Shown piece after piece: positions 47,801 through 60,094 of a stretch of DNA of 64,000 nt (the stretch's first letter is position 1; each line of letters begins with the position of its first letter). Made by a program: the position numbers and the translations under genes. This DNA comes from Oopsacas minuta (taxonomy: Eukaryota; Porifera; Hexactinellida; Lyssacinosida; Leucopsacidae): assembly GCA_024704765.1 (NCBI GenBank), contig JAKMXF010000365.1, forward strand, positions 806,001 to 870,000, read 5' to 3'. Under the pieces are notes generated by a model. The model saw only the letters and a program-made list of their open reading frames with translations. It searched no databases and was not told the DNA's origin.

Positions 47801-50059
47801 ATAATGTAAAATGCTGTAACAGGGCGAGTTTGTAATTAAATTTTAAGGTTAGTTAATACAGTCTGGGTTGCTTATTGAGAACACTCATGGGACCAAAATA
47901 TTGTCCGTAACTACATATTAAGCAAAGGAAATTTAATTCAAATCCTATATCTTACCTTGAGGCTCTGTACCAGCATAAACATATTTCCATAGTACAATCT
48001 TTTGATTATTTGTCCCTGCTGCTAACAAAGATTTAATTGGATTATAAGCAACACAAGTAGCTACGTCATCTGGGGATAAGTTGAAGCTATTCAGCTCTAG
48101 CATGTAGTTACTGTTCTGGATCAGATCCCAGATACGAACTCCGTAATCTGCACTTGTCATCGCTAACAATCCCATTCCTATCCACTCGAACTTAGCCATA
48201 TCTGGTCTCCCACTCAGCTTCACACTCGTGGAGTCTGAGATTGAAGGACCTTACAAGTATAAGCGATTAGTATAATTGGCGATAATATTGTTTTCATAAA
48301 TGTGTGAGCTAAAAAAAGGATAATATGTAGGTTCTTAGAGGTAGATAATTTTCAATAATTTATTTACGAATAGAGTTGAATTGACTTACATATTCTTTAC
48401 CAATTCCACTCATTTCACAGACCCACAGTCTAGATTTTTAAAAATCACTGTTAAATATACACAATTGCATTATATTTTTCAGTTTGTATTTGTATCAATA
48501 TCTCTTGCATAAACTTACCATCTCCTAACTCATGAACAGATAAGAATAGCCGCTGAGTAATTGTTATTAGCTCGGAAGCATTATCAGATAGAAACATTTT
48601 CAGTAGAGTATCTTCTTCCTTGACTAGTATAACACAATTATCTCCTTTCTCTTCTCCAAACACTACACTGCCATCCCTAGTACACAGATAGTACTCTACA
48701 TATTCTCTAGCAGAACTCTATGAAAAATAGTCATAATATGATAGAGTTCCAAACTTCCAATAAGATTGTGTTTATTTAAAATGTTTATCATGGGTCTACC
48801 TTAGATGGTTCATTCTGTAGAGTGTTAAAATCAAAATCTATAAATATAATTAGTTGAGAATATATAAAGAAACATATGATTAGAACTGTTGTATGACTAT
48901 TGACTTACAAGGTAGCATCACAGTCATACAACAGTTCGGTTGTTAAATAAATAGAAACATGATGCTTACTACAACTAATCACTAGATTACTAGCTAGCAA
49001 GTTATAAGTAGGGGTTAAGTGCATATAGGTACACAAATGTTGTACAAGCCGAAAGGGACAAATATAGTGCCATATGTGAATGTAGTATTCCTATGTATTT
49101 GTAATAAGTCTTGTAATTACAAGAAGTAAGGATTAACCGTCAGCGCGTTTTATAACTAATGTTCTATGAAACCTCAAATAATATATATTAGGTGAGTATT
49201 CTGATACCTGAATTTGTATCCAGAGTAAAATCAGGAGAATGTAGCAAGCAATGAGTTAAAGCTGAATTCCTTTCTACCACTTTGATTGGCGTGTTGATAA
49301 GATGTCCGTGTTGAGTTACGTTCCATATAGACAACATTCCATTTTGATCTCCTGTAACTAACCTACTCCCTCCAGATGACCACCTTACAAACAACAAATA
49401 TATTCAACATCACCAAAGTTGATATTTACACAAATAACTCACTCTAACACTGTTATAGAAGCCTTGTGAGCATTTGTATTCTCAAAGAATGCGTGTTCAG
49501 GTTCATTGAATAAACACAGCTCTCCATTCTCCCAACCAACTGCTATTACCTATATACGCGTAGCCGCGTACCATCAAATTATTAATATCAATTGTGTTAA
49601 GTTTGATGTTTGTACTAAAGACAATACGTAATGTTCTGTCCAATTTTAGTGACGTAGCTACGTAGTTGTATAAATATCCCTCAGAGTATATTAATCGAAT
49701 ATATTTTGTTCTAATTTGAATTGCTTAATTATCCAGCGTGTACTATCAACTGGATATAGATTCAGAAATTGTCTATTATTCATAGTCCTGGATAACAATA
49801 ATTATTATACCTTAAGAGCAGGATGCCACTTCATTAAGGAAGCCATACACGGTCTCTGCATGTTAGCATCCTCAATTAGCTCTCCCTCGTCTAGGAACAC
49901 ATTCACAACTCCAGCACTGACTAATCCACTCGGCTGGATGTACTCTGATTTGGAAGAGACAGCCAAAAGCGCGTATATGTTATGCCAAGCTGTTTGTTCG
50001 TGACTAGAGATCTGTTGATGGGAAGATGGCTTAATTTCAAAGTCAAAATAAACAGACAT
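38898..50059 (-). CDS. IFT140: intraflagellar transport protein 140 (IFT-A core), 20 exons, complete
   Basis: Exons: 50059-49811, 49549-49443, 49383-49208, 48837-48800, 48717-48519, 48249-47956, 45280-45077, 44635-44424, 44284-44024, 43719-43555, 43496-43253, 43183-43044, 42951-42718, 42035-41878, 41682-41468, 41369-41060, 40918-40724, 40672-40207, 39788-39494, 39145-38898. All GT-AG; joined frame 1469 residues (human 1462). N-terminal WD40 propellers ([51 protein letters not shown]), then the TPR solenoid with strongly conserved segments [69 protein letters not shown] and [15 protein letters not shown]. Core subunit of retrograde intraflagellar transport and of ciliary import of membrane proteins. 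The gene starts 151 bp downstream of the RPTP-B stop on the same strand, and its 2.7-kb intron 6 hosts another gene. Confidence 0.96.
42567..42697. mobile_element. complete MITE, CGTTATAACGAAG family
   Basis: 131 bp; left end CAGTAATCTCTCGTTAAAAC, right end read inward CAGTAAACTCACGTTATAAC, TA duplicated on both sides. In an intron of IFT140, ending 20 bp from the exon at 42718. Confidence 0.8.
44817..44942. mobile_element. degenerate MITE with CAGTAGAACTCGGATAA-type right end
   Basis: The right end read inward is CAGTAGAACTCGGATAAAAC; the left is a decayed CAGTTCTAATCAGG. The same end family is at 54207-54350 and 32085-32153. Confidence 0.5.
45749..47203 (+). CDS. intronless NHL-repeat protein nested in IFT140 intron 6
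   Basis: 484 residues in one exon, on the strand opposite to IFT140 (host intron 45281-47955). N-terminal basic Ser-rich region ([15 protein letters not shown]), a helical segment with coiled-coil character (about 75-130; [20 protein letters not shown]), then a C-terminal beta-propeller of NHL repeats from about 200 ([53 protein letters not shown]). It resembles the coiled-coil plus NHL part of TRIM2/3/71 or related scaffold proteins, but no RING, B-box or filamin domain is present. NHL propellers bind protein or RNA; the partner is unknown. Being intronless and nested fits a retroposed origin, although no poly(A) tract or target duplication is visible. Confidence 0.85.
   Translation: MEESAKTKNSADSDSSFRSRLNKSVSFSKVLPSHESVVPNSKRQGRLRAATISDKEDYCFRDNLHSIRSYIKNKFQILKGRISELEDKMLDSLAEIEGKYSQKLLENKEAMNKIQNLKIMIDDVLQDNSLQIGINNLINDKLKPKSSPSEICVTLQWPRGMDTFLNQLDDALKITKHDEDTSPLDSPSPVEVVRVQSLQSFGRLGQGIEDMVSPRAVTISTEGLVYCSDWENNTIMCFSPSGMLKYSFTNVKHPYSLCAHNNRLYVTEANNSFLKVGRVGNHACVKSLDLKGNLLNKVGKYGSSNGHFKSPSGITVYQLVDGEDKVFVCDTDNNRLQIFNSDLQFARLFLAGKVKQPDDVKVQEMKVYVMDKRNPCLHIFTFQEEALASIISQGPGRDLESSYFFTLDKSGCIVLGDHEKHCLKVFTPNGKLARIIGSPNAKTGEFYLPLGIAQSKDDDQMAVVSLRQTGCVQLFNINLSLFSF
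47204..47955. other. remainder of IFT140 intron 6 downstream of the nested gene
   Basis: AT-rich; contains the MITE at 47683-47796 and an AGCCAGTTATTAGCAACC stretch related to the repeat at 2792. No coding signal. Confidence 0.6.
47683..47796. mobile_element. MITE with CTACCCTAGGGGTCCGAATA ends
   Basis: The left end CTACCCTAGGGGTCCGAATA matches the right end read inward, CTACTCTAGGGATCCGAATA. The interior includes a run of about 11 C. 114 bp. Confidence 0.7.
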
Positions 50060-50210
50060 TTCTTGAATACACAGAGCTGAGTGCTAGTGAGTTAGAGAGT
50101 TAATATAATCATAATTATATTTAATATTAATAATATAAATATAAATAATATAATATAGAATAAACATATGTTTGTTACATAAAAATTAAATTGTTTATAT
50201 TGTTAAGTGT

Positions 50211-53200
50211 TCAATCTGGTTGTTGTGCTTTCTTCAAGAAATCAGAATAAGCTAGTAATGTTTTGTAAATAAGAAAGTATTGGTCTTTAGTCTGTACCAT
50301 ACCTCCTCTATCTTGACGTAATATTGATATGATTTTGAGGAGATCAGCTCTTCCTTTCTTCTCCAATTCATGCATACCTACATCTATAGCTATGAACACT
50401 CCAGTACGTCCAATTCCTATTAGGATACAAATAACAACGATTATCAGTAAGTATTCCCTCTCTTATAACTTACCTGAAGAACAATGCACAAGAACAGGAC
50501 TTTGACTATTCCTCGCATAAGTCCTACTGTCAAGCAGAAGCGTTATTATAGGTATTCCAGTCTCAGGAATACCATAGTCAGGCCACTGTTTGAACCAGAA
50601 GTGGATAACCTCACGGACCTCCTTGTTCTAACGAATAATATTAATAATAATAATAGAAAAATTGGTGTCGAAATATAATAGGCGAGTAAATTGTTCATTC
50701 CAGGAAGGCCGGAGAAAGTATGTGTCAATTAACGAGCCTGAAAATCGAGAAATTCGCATCATACCGAAATAGTATTTCATATTTACATTGTGGCCTCAAC
50801 TACATTTTCTAATTAATTATGCCGGCTGTAACTCAACATGATTATAAACATTTCTAATTACGTGCTTCTATATCTGTCCGTTGTTTGATTTTTAATCTAG
50901 ACAGGATGTAACAAGACTTATACTCCTTCTCCACAGGTGTCACCTCCAGGTCTCCAAATATAGCATTTGCAGAAACGTCTTTGTCAGGCCAGTAGAGGGC
51001 ACATTTGTGTCTACCATGTTCTATCAATTCTGTTAACATCAGGATTACCTCACAACGTTGCTCCCTATTAAGTAAATGTAATATTGTACTAAAATTGTAT
51101 CAAAATTCATTATTATACATTTATCAAAAGTAAGTAGCATTACATATGAAATAAAATCATAATAACACAGAGCATCAGTCCGGCAGTAATTGATATATGT
51201 CAGATCATAGTCTATTAATATTTATGTCCATTGAAACAGATTCGTAATTGGAAAACTATGATTACTTCTCTCTAATTAATTCTACAGTAACAAATGAATA
51301 TTATTAAATTATAATGAGAATAGCTGAATTGGCTTTTCATTACAATTAATTCACTACATACTGTATCTCACCATATCATTCTCCAGAATTCCTCCATTGT
51401 ATTGTACATGGGTCCCTGAGTCGCTATATATGCTCTACTCATCATATTGTAGCCCCTGATAAAGCTAGCGTTAATATAGTCAGACGTAGGTAGGTTGTAC
51501 TTGAGGAAGAGAGGGACTCTACTGTGTGGGGGAGGTAGCACGTTTGGATATCTATTTTTAGCCTCAGTACCAGGTGGCATTTCATCCACTGAGAAATAGG
51601 TAATAAATAAATAAATAAATCTACAATGGAGATTCTTGTTTCTACAACTCACTGGATACAAAGTTCATAGGCAGAGCATTGAACTCTAGATGTATTGTGT
51701 ATGGTGGAGACTCCAGTAACAGATCATTTATCTGTTCTGGGGATAGAGGACGAGACATTATACGAGCTCTAGGCTTGAATAGTGGAATCTCACTCACACT
51801 ACTCTTTCCAATGTAACTTACTGTTTCACTCTTTAAACTGACAGCACGCTCTGTAGAGCTAAGTTCAGCTACAGCAACACTATTGTATGATAAATTAATG
51901 TATGAAAACATCAAACTATATATTTCAGTTTAATTATGGCCAACAATGGACTGTCTTAAAGTGACTGTTATGTACAGGTGATAGTTATAGGATAATTGAA
52001 GTAAAGTGCTCGCTATTATGCGCTGTGCAAGTGACGTCACACTCATTTTTACTGTAGTACGTATATAAGTTATTTCGGATAAATACCTTTTACGAGGGAT
52101 ACTCTCCCCTGCAGCTGGTCTTGTTATTCTAGTTCTCTTCTCAAATATACTCGAGGTTACTTTATCCATTAATTCAGAGTTATTATCTTTTTCACTATTT
52201 TCATCTAACGAAATATTATTCGTAGTCATTCCCATTAGAATCTCAAATTGAGCATGAGTACATAGCAATAACATTATGAGGGAAATAGTTGTAGCAATGG
52301 CTACATAGTAAAATAAGCTAGTAGCTAGTCCACTTGATGTTGCGTAAAGATCTGTATATTCTAAATATAGGAAGATATATTCAAAATCTTAGTACAGTTA
52401 TTTTCTCCCAGTTTAAGTATTCTATGAATATTCTTACCAGTTAGCTGTACTTCATCCAGATAAGATATTAAATTAAATCTAGAGTGAACTAAAATTTCTT
52501 TTATACGAAGCGGATCGATTATCTTCCTATCTATCTCAAAGCTAACTTCTACTCTACCATCCACGCTAAATAGCGTACCAATAGGAACTTTATTGTCTAA
52601 TGCCTTCACTATAGCAGATCGGAACCCTTGTATATCTCCGTTTCTTTGTGCAAATAATGAGAGATAGTCGAGAGAGAATTTGAGAGTCGCTATTAACAGT
52701 GAAGGAGTTGGGGAAGTAGTGACAGTATTGCTTGTATATGTGGATGTGGTAGCTGTAGTGTTTGCTGTCTGAGTAGTAGGCTGTGTAGGAGGCGATACTA
52801 TACAGGGGTAGAGTATTGGTAAATACAAACTTAGTTAATCAGCATTTCTATGAATTATATAATCTTATCTCTATAGTCTATACTATGGCTGTATTCATAC
52901 ATATTTTAAATTTCATTTACCAATGTTTACCAAATGGTTAAATTGCTAAAATCAGTTTGATTAGAAAATGAGTTATACAGTATTTACCAGTTCGACAAAT
53001 TAATAGAGTAGCATCTGATAACAAATCTTGAGCCATTTGAGTAGGTTCTATTAGCAGATAATTCACGTCATCTTTTCCTGTTGTAATTGCATTTAGCTCT
53101 ACAATATTATGATTATTTCCAAAACCGATAACAACAATTCTAACACCTAACTCCATCTCCAACTGATCACTAAGCCTTGTTAATTCACCAGTATCTGCCA

Positions 53201-56200
53201 CCTGTGTGTTACTACCAGCTGTAAGGAATATTATTGTCTTTTGTACTATACTTTTCTCAGTGAAAATGTCCATTAATATGAAGTCTAACGGTGCAGTTAA
53301 GTTTGCGGTTCCCCCAGGAAATGCAGTAGATTTCAGTTCAGTTATAATCGAATTAAAATCTCTGCTGACATTAGCATAACTAACAACATTGTCTGAGAAC
53401 ACAAGAAACCCAACTCTGTTATCAATCTTACCAACAGGATAATTAAATCGATCTATCAATTCAAGAGTAAAGTCTATCTCTTCGGCAAATAGAGTTTGAC
53501 CTAAGTTACTGGTCCCGTCAAGCACAAATAACATATCAATCTGAATGAGACATTCTGGGCCTATAAATACGATCATAATCAGACAATTTATTCATTTCTT
53601 TGTTAGAATTATAATTTTGAGGGAAATTAGTAACTCACTGATTATACAGATATGTCCGTTTGTGATCCTGAAGCCCTTTTCACATCCACAACTCAGGTTA
53701 TAGTATGTCTGCTGTACAGATTGTTGCAGCAGAGAGAAAGAACATTGAGTCAGGAGTGAACAGGTACACAACAATATGGTAGGAGAAAATACACTGGTAA
53801 GTCCTGTTGTGACGTCACTAACAGATATACTTATACCAAATTCTCCAATCTCCTGGTTCAGTACTCCATCCAGTGTGTATAGGTCATCAGAGTATGACAG
53901 CATGATATCTCTAATGGGAGAATATATAGATAACATGGGAGGATGGGATTGTGGGTTAACAGCTGTCAGAGAGTAAGAGAAGGCTTCTATCGTGCTGATA
54001 ACGAGGATATGATTTCCAGTGATATAGGGTGTTGATGTTTCTAAAAGTTAATAATTCAATAAACATTTTCCGCTCGTATGTATGAGAATAAATGGAGCTC
54101 CTGAAGACAAAATTGCTCAAAATAGTGGTCGTGGTATTTCTCAAACTATGTTTGGAATGCAGATTGGTTACTATTTTGCAATTAAGTAACGTGTATATTG
54201 TTTTTACAGTAAAACTCGGATAAGACATACCCCCTCGGGAAACAAAGATAGTAAGTCTTATCCGATTAGGAATTGCAATTGCATAAAATGAATTATATGC
54301 AATGAATTTTTGGGATATAAGAAATAGTAAGTCTTATCCGAGTTCTACTTTATATCAAAGTCTAGTCGTGACATATATTATTATTATTATTTCTCACCTA
54401 AATCAATTCTTGCATCAATACTAATCAAAGTAAGATCTCTACTGGAGTTAGCTATCCCCTTCTCTCCAGTAATCAGCTGATCGAATATACAAGCTTTCTT
54501 GCTCTTACATTGCGTTAATATCTCAGAGGAAACTCCCATAGAGAGTGTCTCGTCTATGAATTTTATAATTTCAACATTAGATGGACTAGAGAAACAATAT
54601 ATAAGAATACACACTTTGTATCTGATAATATAATTATTATATAACTTACTTGTAAGTAGAATAGTTTCCTGTCTCATACACCATAAAGCTCTCATCTTGT
54701 GTTATCCTCCAAGAATCAGCAAACTCTTCCTTCTCTCTATCAGTCACATTCTGAGACAGGAGAGTACCATTCCTCATCAACAGGTCATTACTCATGTCTC
54801 CATCCCACTGACCTATAAGTCCGTTAGTCTTGTTAAAGCAACTATCTACAGGTTGTGATATTTGAAAGTTTAAAAGATTGTTTAGCGCCCAAACATTGAT
54901 AGAGAATCCAGAAGAGAATCGTATTTTGATGGTAGCTACCTATTCAAACATAATATTATTAATTCCTGAATTAAATTCTCAATTTATAATAAACTCACAT
55001 CAATCATATAAGAAATTATTATACAACTTAAAGCTATTTCTCGACTCATTAATAGCTTATCAGTACCGTTGATATATACCACTATATCTGTCTTATCAGA
55101 AGATAAACTAACAAATACTCTTGAACTACACTCATTCTCTCTAAGGGAAATAGCAGTAAATGATGTTATGTTAAGTTCTTCAGCAATTTCTGTACGGACT
55201 TGTAGCTGTATAGGACAATTAGGAGTACTCTTTAGCAACCAATACTCTCCTAAGGAATGATATTTGTCATTACGTATTTTTACATTTCTCAGAATAATTA
55301 TTTTTATCAAAATTAATTTACGGCTCTGATAGCCAATACGAATTAATTATTTAGAAATTCTGTTTTTTGGCCGAATAATGAAATAGTGTATCTAACTATT
55401 GTATTCCAAGGACATAGGGTTCCGGAAGCGGGGCGGCTAGAACGGGACGGCCTTGGCCGCCCCATTTTCCATGGGCTTCAGACTGCCCTGGCATTATACA
55501 GTGTAGTGAATTTCATATACTATCATACTTATCATACCTACTCCATTAATTCTGTACTTATTGCTATCAGCTGTTATAACATGAGCTAAACCAAACCCCC
55601 ATGCTAATCCAGGAGGTTCATAACCACTACAGTTGCTAGTAGCTCTGTTGGAAAAATACACGTCACAGAAGTCTGAGTACTTACAGCAGTTCTCATAAGC
55701 TGTATAATCTCCGAATAGATATATGTCACTGTTTGTTGCTGGATTATTTAGCAGAGAACTTCCACGAAATTTTCCCTCTGTTATTAGAGTTAATCTGTCT
55801 GAGTAGCAGCACCTAACAACTGGATATTTTAACTTTACCTTCCTGCGTTACTAAATAATATATTACATGTATTATTACTAGATTAATAATATTTTCTATT
55901 TGAATTAATTGTCCTTCAATTCTTCTTTTCCATCTCATTTTAAATAATCTATTATAACTACCTTGCTTAGCGACCAGTTCTTGGATAATTATATTGAAAT
56001 ACTAAAGTTTTGCTTTTCTGAATAATTATTAGTAATCATTTTATTTAATACCTGAGCTATCTTATATGTAGACAGTATATAATTTCCCATAGAACCTAAT
56101 ACAACATTTTGTAGACCGAGAAAACCAATATCAACAGTTTGGGGATTGTTTTAACTATGTCCGGGAAACTGAGCCAACACTATCAAATGGAAGGTCTACA

Positions 56201-59200
56201 ACTACACGTATACGTACATATAAGATTACTCTTTATTCTTTATTAAATATTTGCTCCTAATTCAGATAAAATCTGTTTATCAGAAGTACCTTTGACTTGG
56301 TCCAGGTATCCCAAACAATGAGATATAACAGTCTATTTCATAAATTCGAGGAGATATAGTATCAAGTCTGAACCTCTCATCTATAACAACTTGTAGGAGG
56401 GTACAGGGACATACAGGTGTGTTAATCTCAAGCCTACTGTTGTTCTGTCTCCATATATCACACTGTTGTTGTGCGGATATAATATCATTATGGGTATAAC
56501 TTATGTTAAAACCTATTATAGTCAGCTGACTACCACCTGTAATTACAAAAAGTTAATATTTAAGTGCAAACTTTTTAACCTAAATGCACTCACTAATTAA
56601 ATCAATTTTATGAGCATTAGGTGTTCCAGAGAGAGGGTGTGTTTCAGAGAGAATAGAAGCAGCAGAGAATCCGATTATAGGGGAGGTACCCATAACTGTA
56701 GACCAACTCATGTCTCCACGCTTATACCCATACAAGACATAAGTATTCCTGTAGTCTGTGACTAGTCCAAGTTGAAATGAATTCTCTTGGAATGTTTGTG
56801 TACTATCATATGAGGTGGGTATCACACGAGACCAAGTAGCAACCAGTACAGAAGCTGCAAGAAAACTGATAGGTGCATTAGCATACTGTATAGCTAGCTT
56901 TGTAGCATTATTCCTTATCTCTGTATTATTAGTATAGAGTTGGTAGAAGAGAGTTCCTTGAGAAGAGTAGTCAACATTTGACCAGAAGGGAGCGAGGATA
57001 TAGAGATCTAAAGTTTATCGTCTATTAAATACGTATATATGTGTATTTATGTGAATAAGGACTGAGTTTTCGCAATTTCGTTTGCACAAAATAAGTGCAC
57101 CGGTATTGACTGAATTAAATCTCAAACCTTGTAAAGTTCCAGCCCCGAACTCTTGTACGTCCCAGTAATGAAAGGGTGTATCAAATGAGAGTACACCAAG
57201 AGGAGAAAGATACATAACTAAGGTAAGATGATTTCCAACAGGTAAAGCTTGTTGTAGCACAATAGCAGGAGATTGAGCGTAGTCACTATGAGGTACTTGT
57301 GAGTCTCCAGGTAAAAACCCAAATGGAAACATTATCCTATTAGCTTCAGGTGGAGCTAGTGTATGTATACTAATAGAACTGAAATTACTAGATCCATACA
57401 TATTCTCTCCTGATATCTTCACCTAGGGTATATAAATAGCAAATGTAAAAACTACAGGCCTACTGGCCTTGAAATAAGGGATAAATAAGGGAAATGAGTA
57501 TATTTTGATTTAAAATTGGACAATAATTTGCTTTGGATATTTTTCTTGGGAAACCATGCTCAGAAACTGAGAATACATTTATTTGTATAATTACATGTTA
57601 GTAACCTCGTAAAATGAATCTGAATTCAGATCAGTTATATTGTAGGTGTATACAGACTTTGTAACGGTGACAAGTAAATTGAGTTGTGACATTGTATGAT
57701 CATCCAAGGCTGTAATATTTATAATGAAGTTTCGTACAGTTTGAAGTCCAGTAAAACAGCTATCTCCATTCTTCCATTTAACAACACTCCATTTCTCTCC
57801 TAATTCAAATACTAACACATTTTCAGGTTGACATGGTGCAGCTAGCAATCCTATTTTAATAGATATATACCTCTGACCTACTAAGTTGTTACCAACACAA
57901 GTCAGATTCTGTATAGGTTTTTGTATGTTTTTAATGTGTAGAGATACAGTCACTTCTCCTGTCTCTGTTGCGAATCCGTTTATGATATCTAGAATGTATA
58001 AATTTGTAATAATACTTATATTTGCTATCATTGCTATGGAATAAGATTATTATTTACCTGGGTTACGTATAGGGCTTATTTCCACTATAGCAATATCAGG
58101 AGGAGAATTCACAATAGCTTTTCCGTCATTTTGCCATGTTAGTAACTGTATTGGATGACCAGAACCTAAGCAATACAATGGCAAATCTGTACCTATCTCT
58201 ACCCTGTATTGCGTACCTACAGGGCTAGAGGGAGAGCGTGGGTCTTGAAGTTGCAGACTAATTGGTACATATTGCTGTACTATTTGAGAAGCATTTCGCG
58301 TAGTTCTAGTATGTCCTGTGAGATAGGAACTGCAGATGTAATTTCCTGAAAGATTTATATCTGATCCTATTATTTTTAATGTCTTACCGTCAGAACTCAG
58401 GCTATACGAACTTGTCTATAGAAATACAGTTAACATCGGTAACTCGAAGGAAATCAAATCTGTTCAAGATAACGAATGTTCGAGTTACCAGATGTTAATA
58501 AGTATCATTATAGCAATTATTTACCATTATCTTTATACGTGTATACATGTATGCAGTTTATAGTCACATGAGGCCGTAATTAATCGCATGGGTTATGCGG
58601 CTATAGTATAAGTAAGAACTACTATTTTAGTTTCATATAAAAATACCTGTGAGTTTATGCTTTCTAAAATGTTAGAACGTCCTTCATACTCCCAATAATA
58701 ACTAATATCTGAATGAAGATTATTGTTGCTAGACTTAGCACTGCAATAGAGAGAATTCGGGATATTTTGAGATTGTACAGTGTATGTTATATCAACAGAA
58801 CAGACGAACAGTACTAATGGAGCTGATAGGCACGAGTGATTGGAAACTCCGTAGAATGTGTTATTCACCTCACAACAGTAGAAATCTCCATTATTGTTAC
58901 GTAACGTAGTGATGAACTGACCTACACTTGCTACGATCTCACCGTTCAATAGCCAAATGAATGTTAAGTTTTCACTTGGTTGTACTGAACAGTTGAACAT
59001 AACTTCTTCTCCATCATAAACAATACTTGGTATTTCTATGCTTACATTGAGAGAAATTGTTGGTGGAGTAGGTGAGGGCAAAATATAAGTTGATGAGGTT
59101 ACCATACTTGTTTGACTTGTAAAGCTTGTGCTGCTAATTGGAATAGAAGTTGATGATATAGAAACTAGTGTTGTCATTTGAGTCTGAGTCTGTAAAGTGA

Positions 59201-59333
59201 ATCTACTTCTTGCACTCTGTTTTATAATGTTAGATATACTCTGTCCGTGAATACATAGCAGAGTATGTATGATGAGTAGAAGGACTAGTAAGACAGTATT
59301 CTCATGTATTTTGTTAGCACACATAATCTTCAA
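50211..59333 (-). CDS. receptor tyrosine phosphatase RPTP-B: Ig x3-FN3-NIDO-AMOP-VWD-VWA-SEA-like-TM-PTP, 19 exons
   Basis: Exons: 59333-58647, 58415-58058, 57988-57606, 57422-57128, 57007-56594, 56536-56290, 55812-55538, 55249-54999, 54939-54650, 54585-54398, 54040-53639, 53560-52988, 52797-52438, 52360-52087, 51879-51653, 51588-51372, 51064-50866, 50627-50474, 50416-50211; joined frame 1999 residues. Signal peptide, Ser/Thr-rich stem, three Ig, FN3, NIDO (574-712; LYILAPFWSNVDY), AMOP (CPC, RCCYSD), VWD (GFGLAH in place of [13 protein letters not shown] kept), VWA (1263-1454; metal site degenerate, DGTSN), Thr-rich linker, SEA-like module, membrane helix (about 1587-1610) and one PTP domain with KNRY, WPDYGIP and LVHCSSGIGRTG, which looks active. 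Exon phases match RPTP-A. The join 50866/50627 needs phase 0, where no GT donor exists; a GC donor (GAA|GCACGT) keeps frame. The GT one base out would stop early. Confidence 0.83.
54207..54350. mobile_element. MITE with CAGTAAAACTCGGATAAGAC ends
   Basis: Left CAGTAAAACTCGGATAAGAC; right end read inward AAGTAGAACTCGGATAAGAC. In an intron of RPTP-B. Internal GTAAGTCTTATCCGA is repeated. Confidence 0.75.
54672..54822 (-). other. 151-bp conversion tract shared with RPTP-A (21788-21938)
   Basis: Coding strand differs from RPTP-A at two of 151 positions, including synonymous sites; flanking codons diverge at once on both sides. Confidence 0.9.
55430..55463. repeat. GC-rich hairpin in RPTP-B intron
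   Basis: GGGGCGG pairs with CCGCCCC around a central GGCCTTGGCC palindrome, inside a GC-rich block (about 55418-55490) that contrasts with the AT-rich intron 55250-55537. Confidence 0.7.
56093..56168 (+). repeat. dispersed repeat copy 2 (partner at 29811-29886)
   Basis: Same 76-base block with five differences, in an RPTP-B intron (55813-56289). TTGTAGACC is matched by GGTCTACAA about 95 bases downstream, giving short inverted ends. Confidence 0.8.
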
Positions 59334-60094
59334 ATCTTATATTATGTACAATTCATAATCAATCTAAGTATAATACTTATAGTAGTACAATTACATACAA
59401 TTACATATAATACAAATAATACATAACTCTTAATTTATTAATTTGGGAAATTCATCCAATTTTATATTCAAATGTATTTTTAGTTAATTACTCAACATAA
59501 TGATTATAAACTGTTTGAATATTATTAAAACCCTCCTAGAGACGCTAATATACTATAAAACAATCGTCCCTAGCACCCATCAGGTCCAAGAGTAGGGGTC
59601 TAGCCCCCCCATCCCTCAATTCATTCATTAAATAAACCAATGTAAAGCAATTAGAGATGCCAACTTTCACGAGATATCCGTAAGCCCCACAGACTCTCGT
59701 GCCTCTAGCAGTAAATATCACGGGGTTTTGGCTCACTAACTGTACATGTTGATGCAGAGATGTTAATCTCACGGATTGATGTTAGCATCAATGAGCAATA
59801 TCCACATGGAATTTTTCCCAAATGCTGTGAAGTAATCAATTTTATTTGTTGAGTGTTTTACATTCAATTAACACTAGAAGTAAATAATAAATACCTAAAA
59901 CCGTAATATTATCGAGAGTTGATCTTTTCTCATAGAACAGACTCTGCTATAATTATACATATTATAAGGAGGCACAATGTAACAAAATTTATACTTTCAG
60001 TATTGTTTCATGTCTACTAGAAATGCAACCTTAATCATATTAACCATTACTATTCACCAGTCTAACCACTCCAAGTTATTCTAGATAATACAAA
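59334..60094. other. divergent intergenic region, no gene seen
   Basis: Between the start codons of RPTP-B (-) and the TM2 gene (+). A more GC-rich block around 59565-59775 includes an open frame, but it lacks splice context or recognisable domains and looks like an old repeat. Confidence 0.55.

Noticed and set aside
48385-48440. Possible IFT140 mini-exon reading [10 protein letters not shown] on the minus strand
   Set aside because: Phase does not fit either neighbour (a TGA appears in the required frame), whereas direct joining of 48519 to 48249 keeps frame and matches the family.
50060-50210. RFX X-box upstream of IFT140
   Set aside because: Expected for a ciliary gene, but no GTNRCC-RGYAAC-like motif is visible in the 151-bp spacer.
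59545-59772. 75-residue minus-strand open frame
   Set aside because: No splice context, no domain, and it sits in a GC-shifted block that looks like an old repeat.
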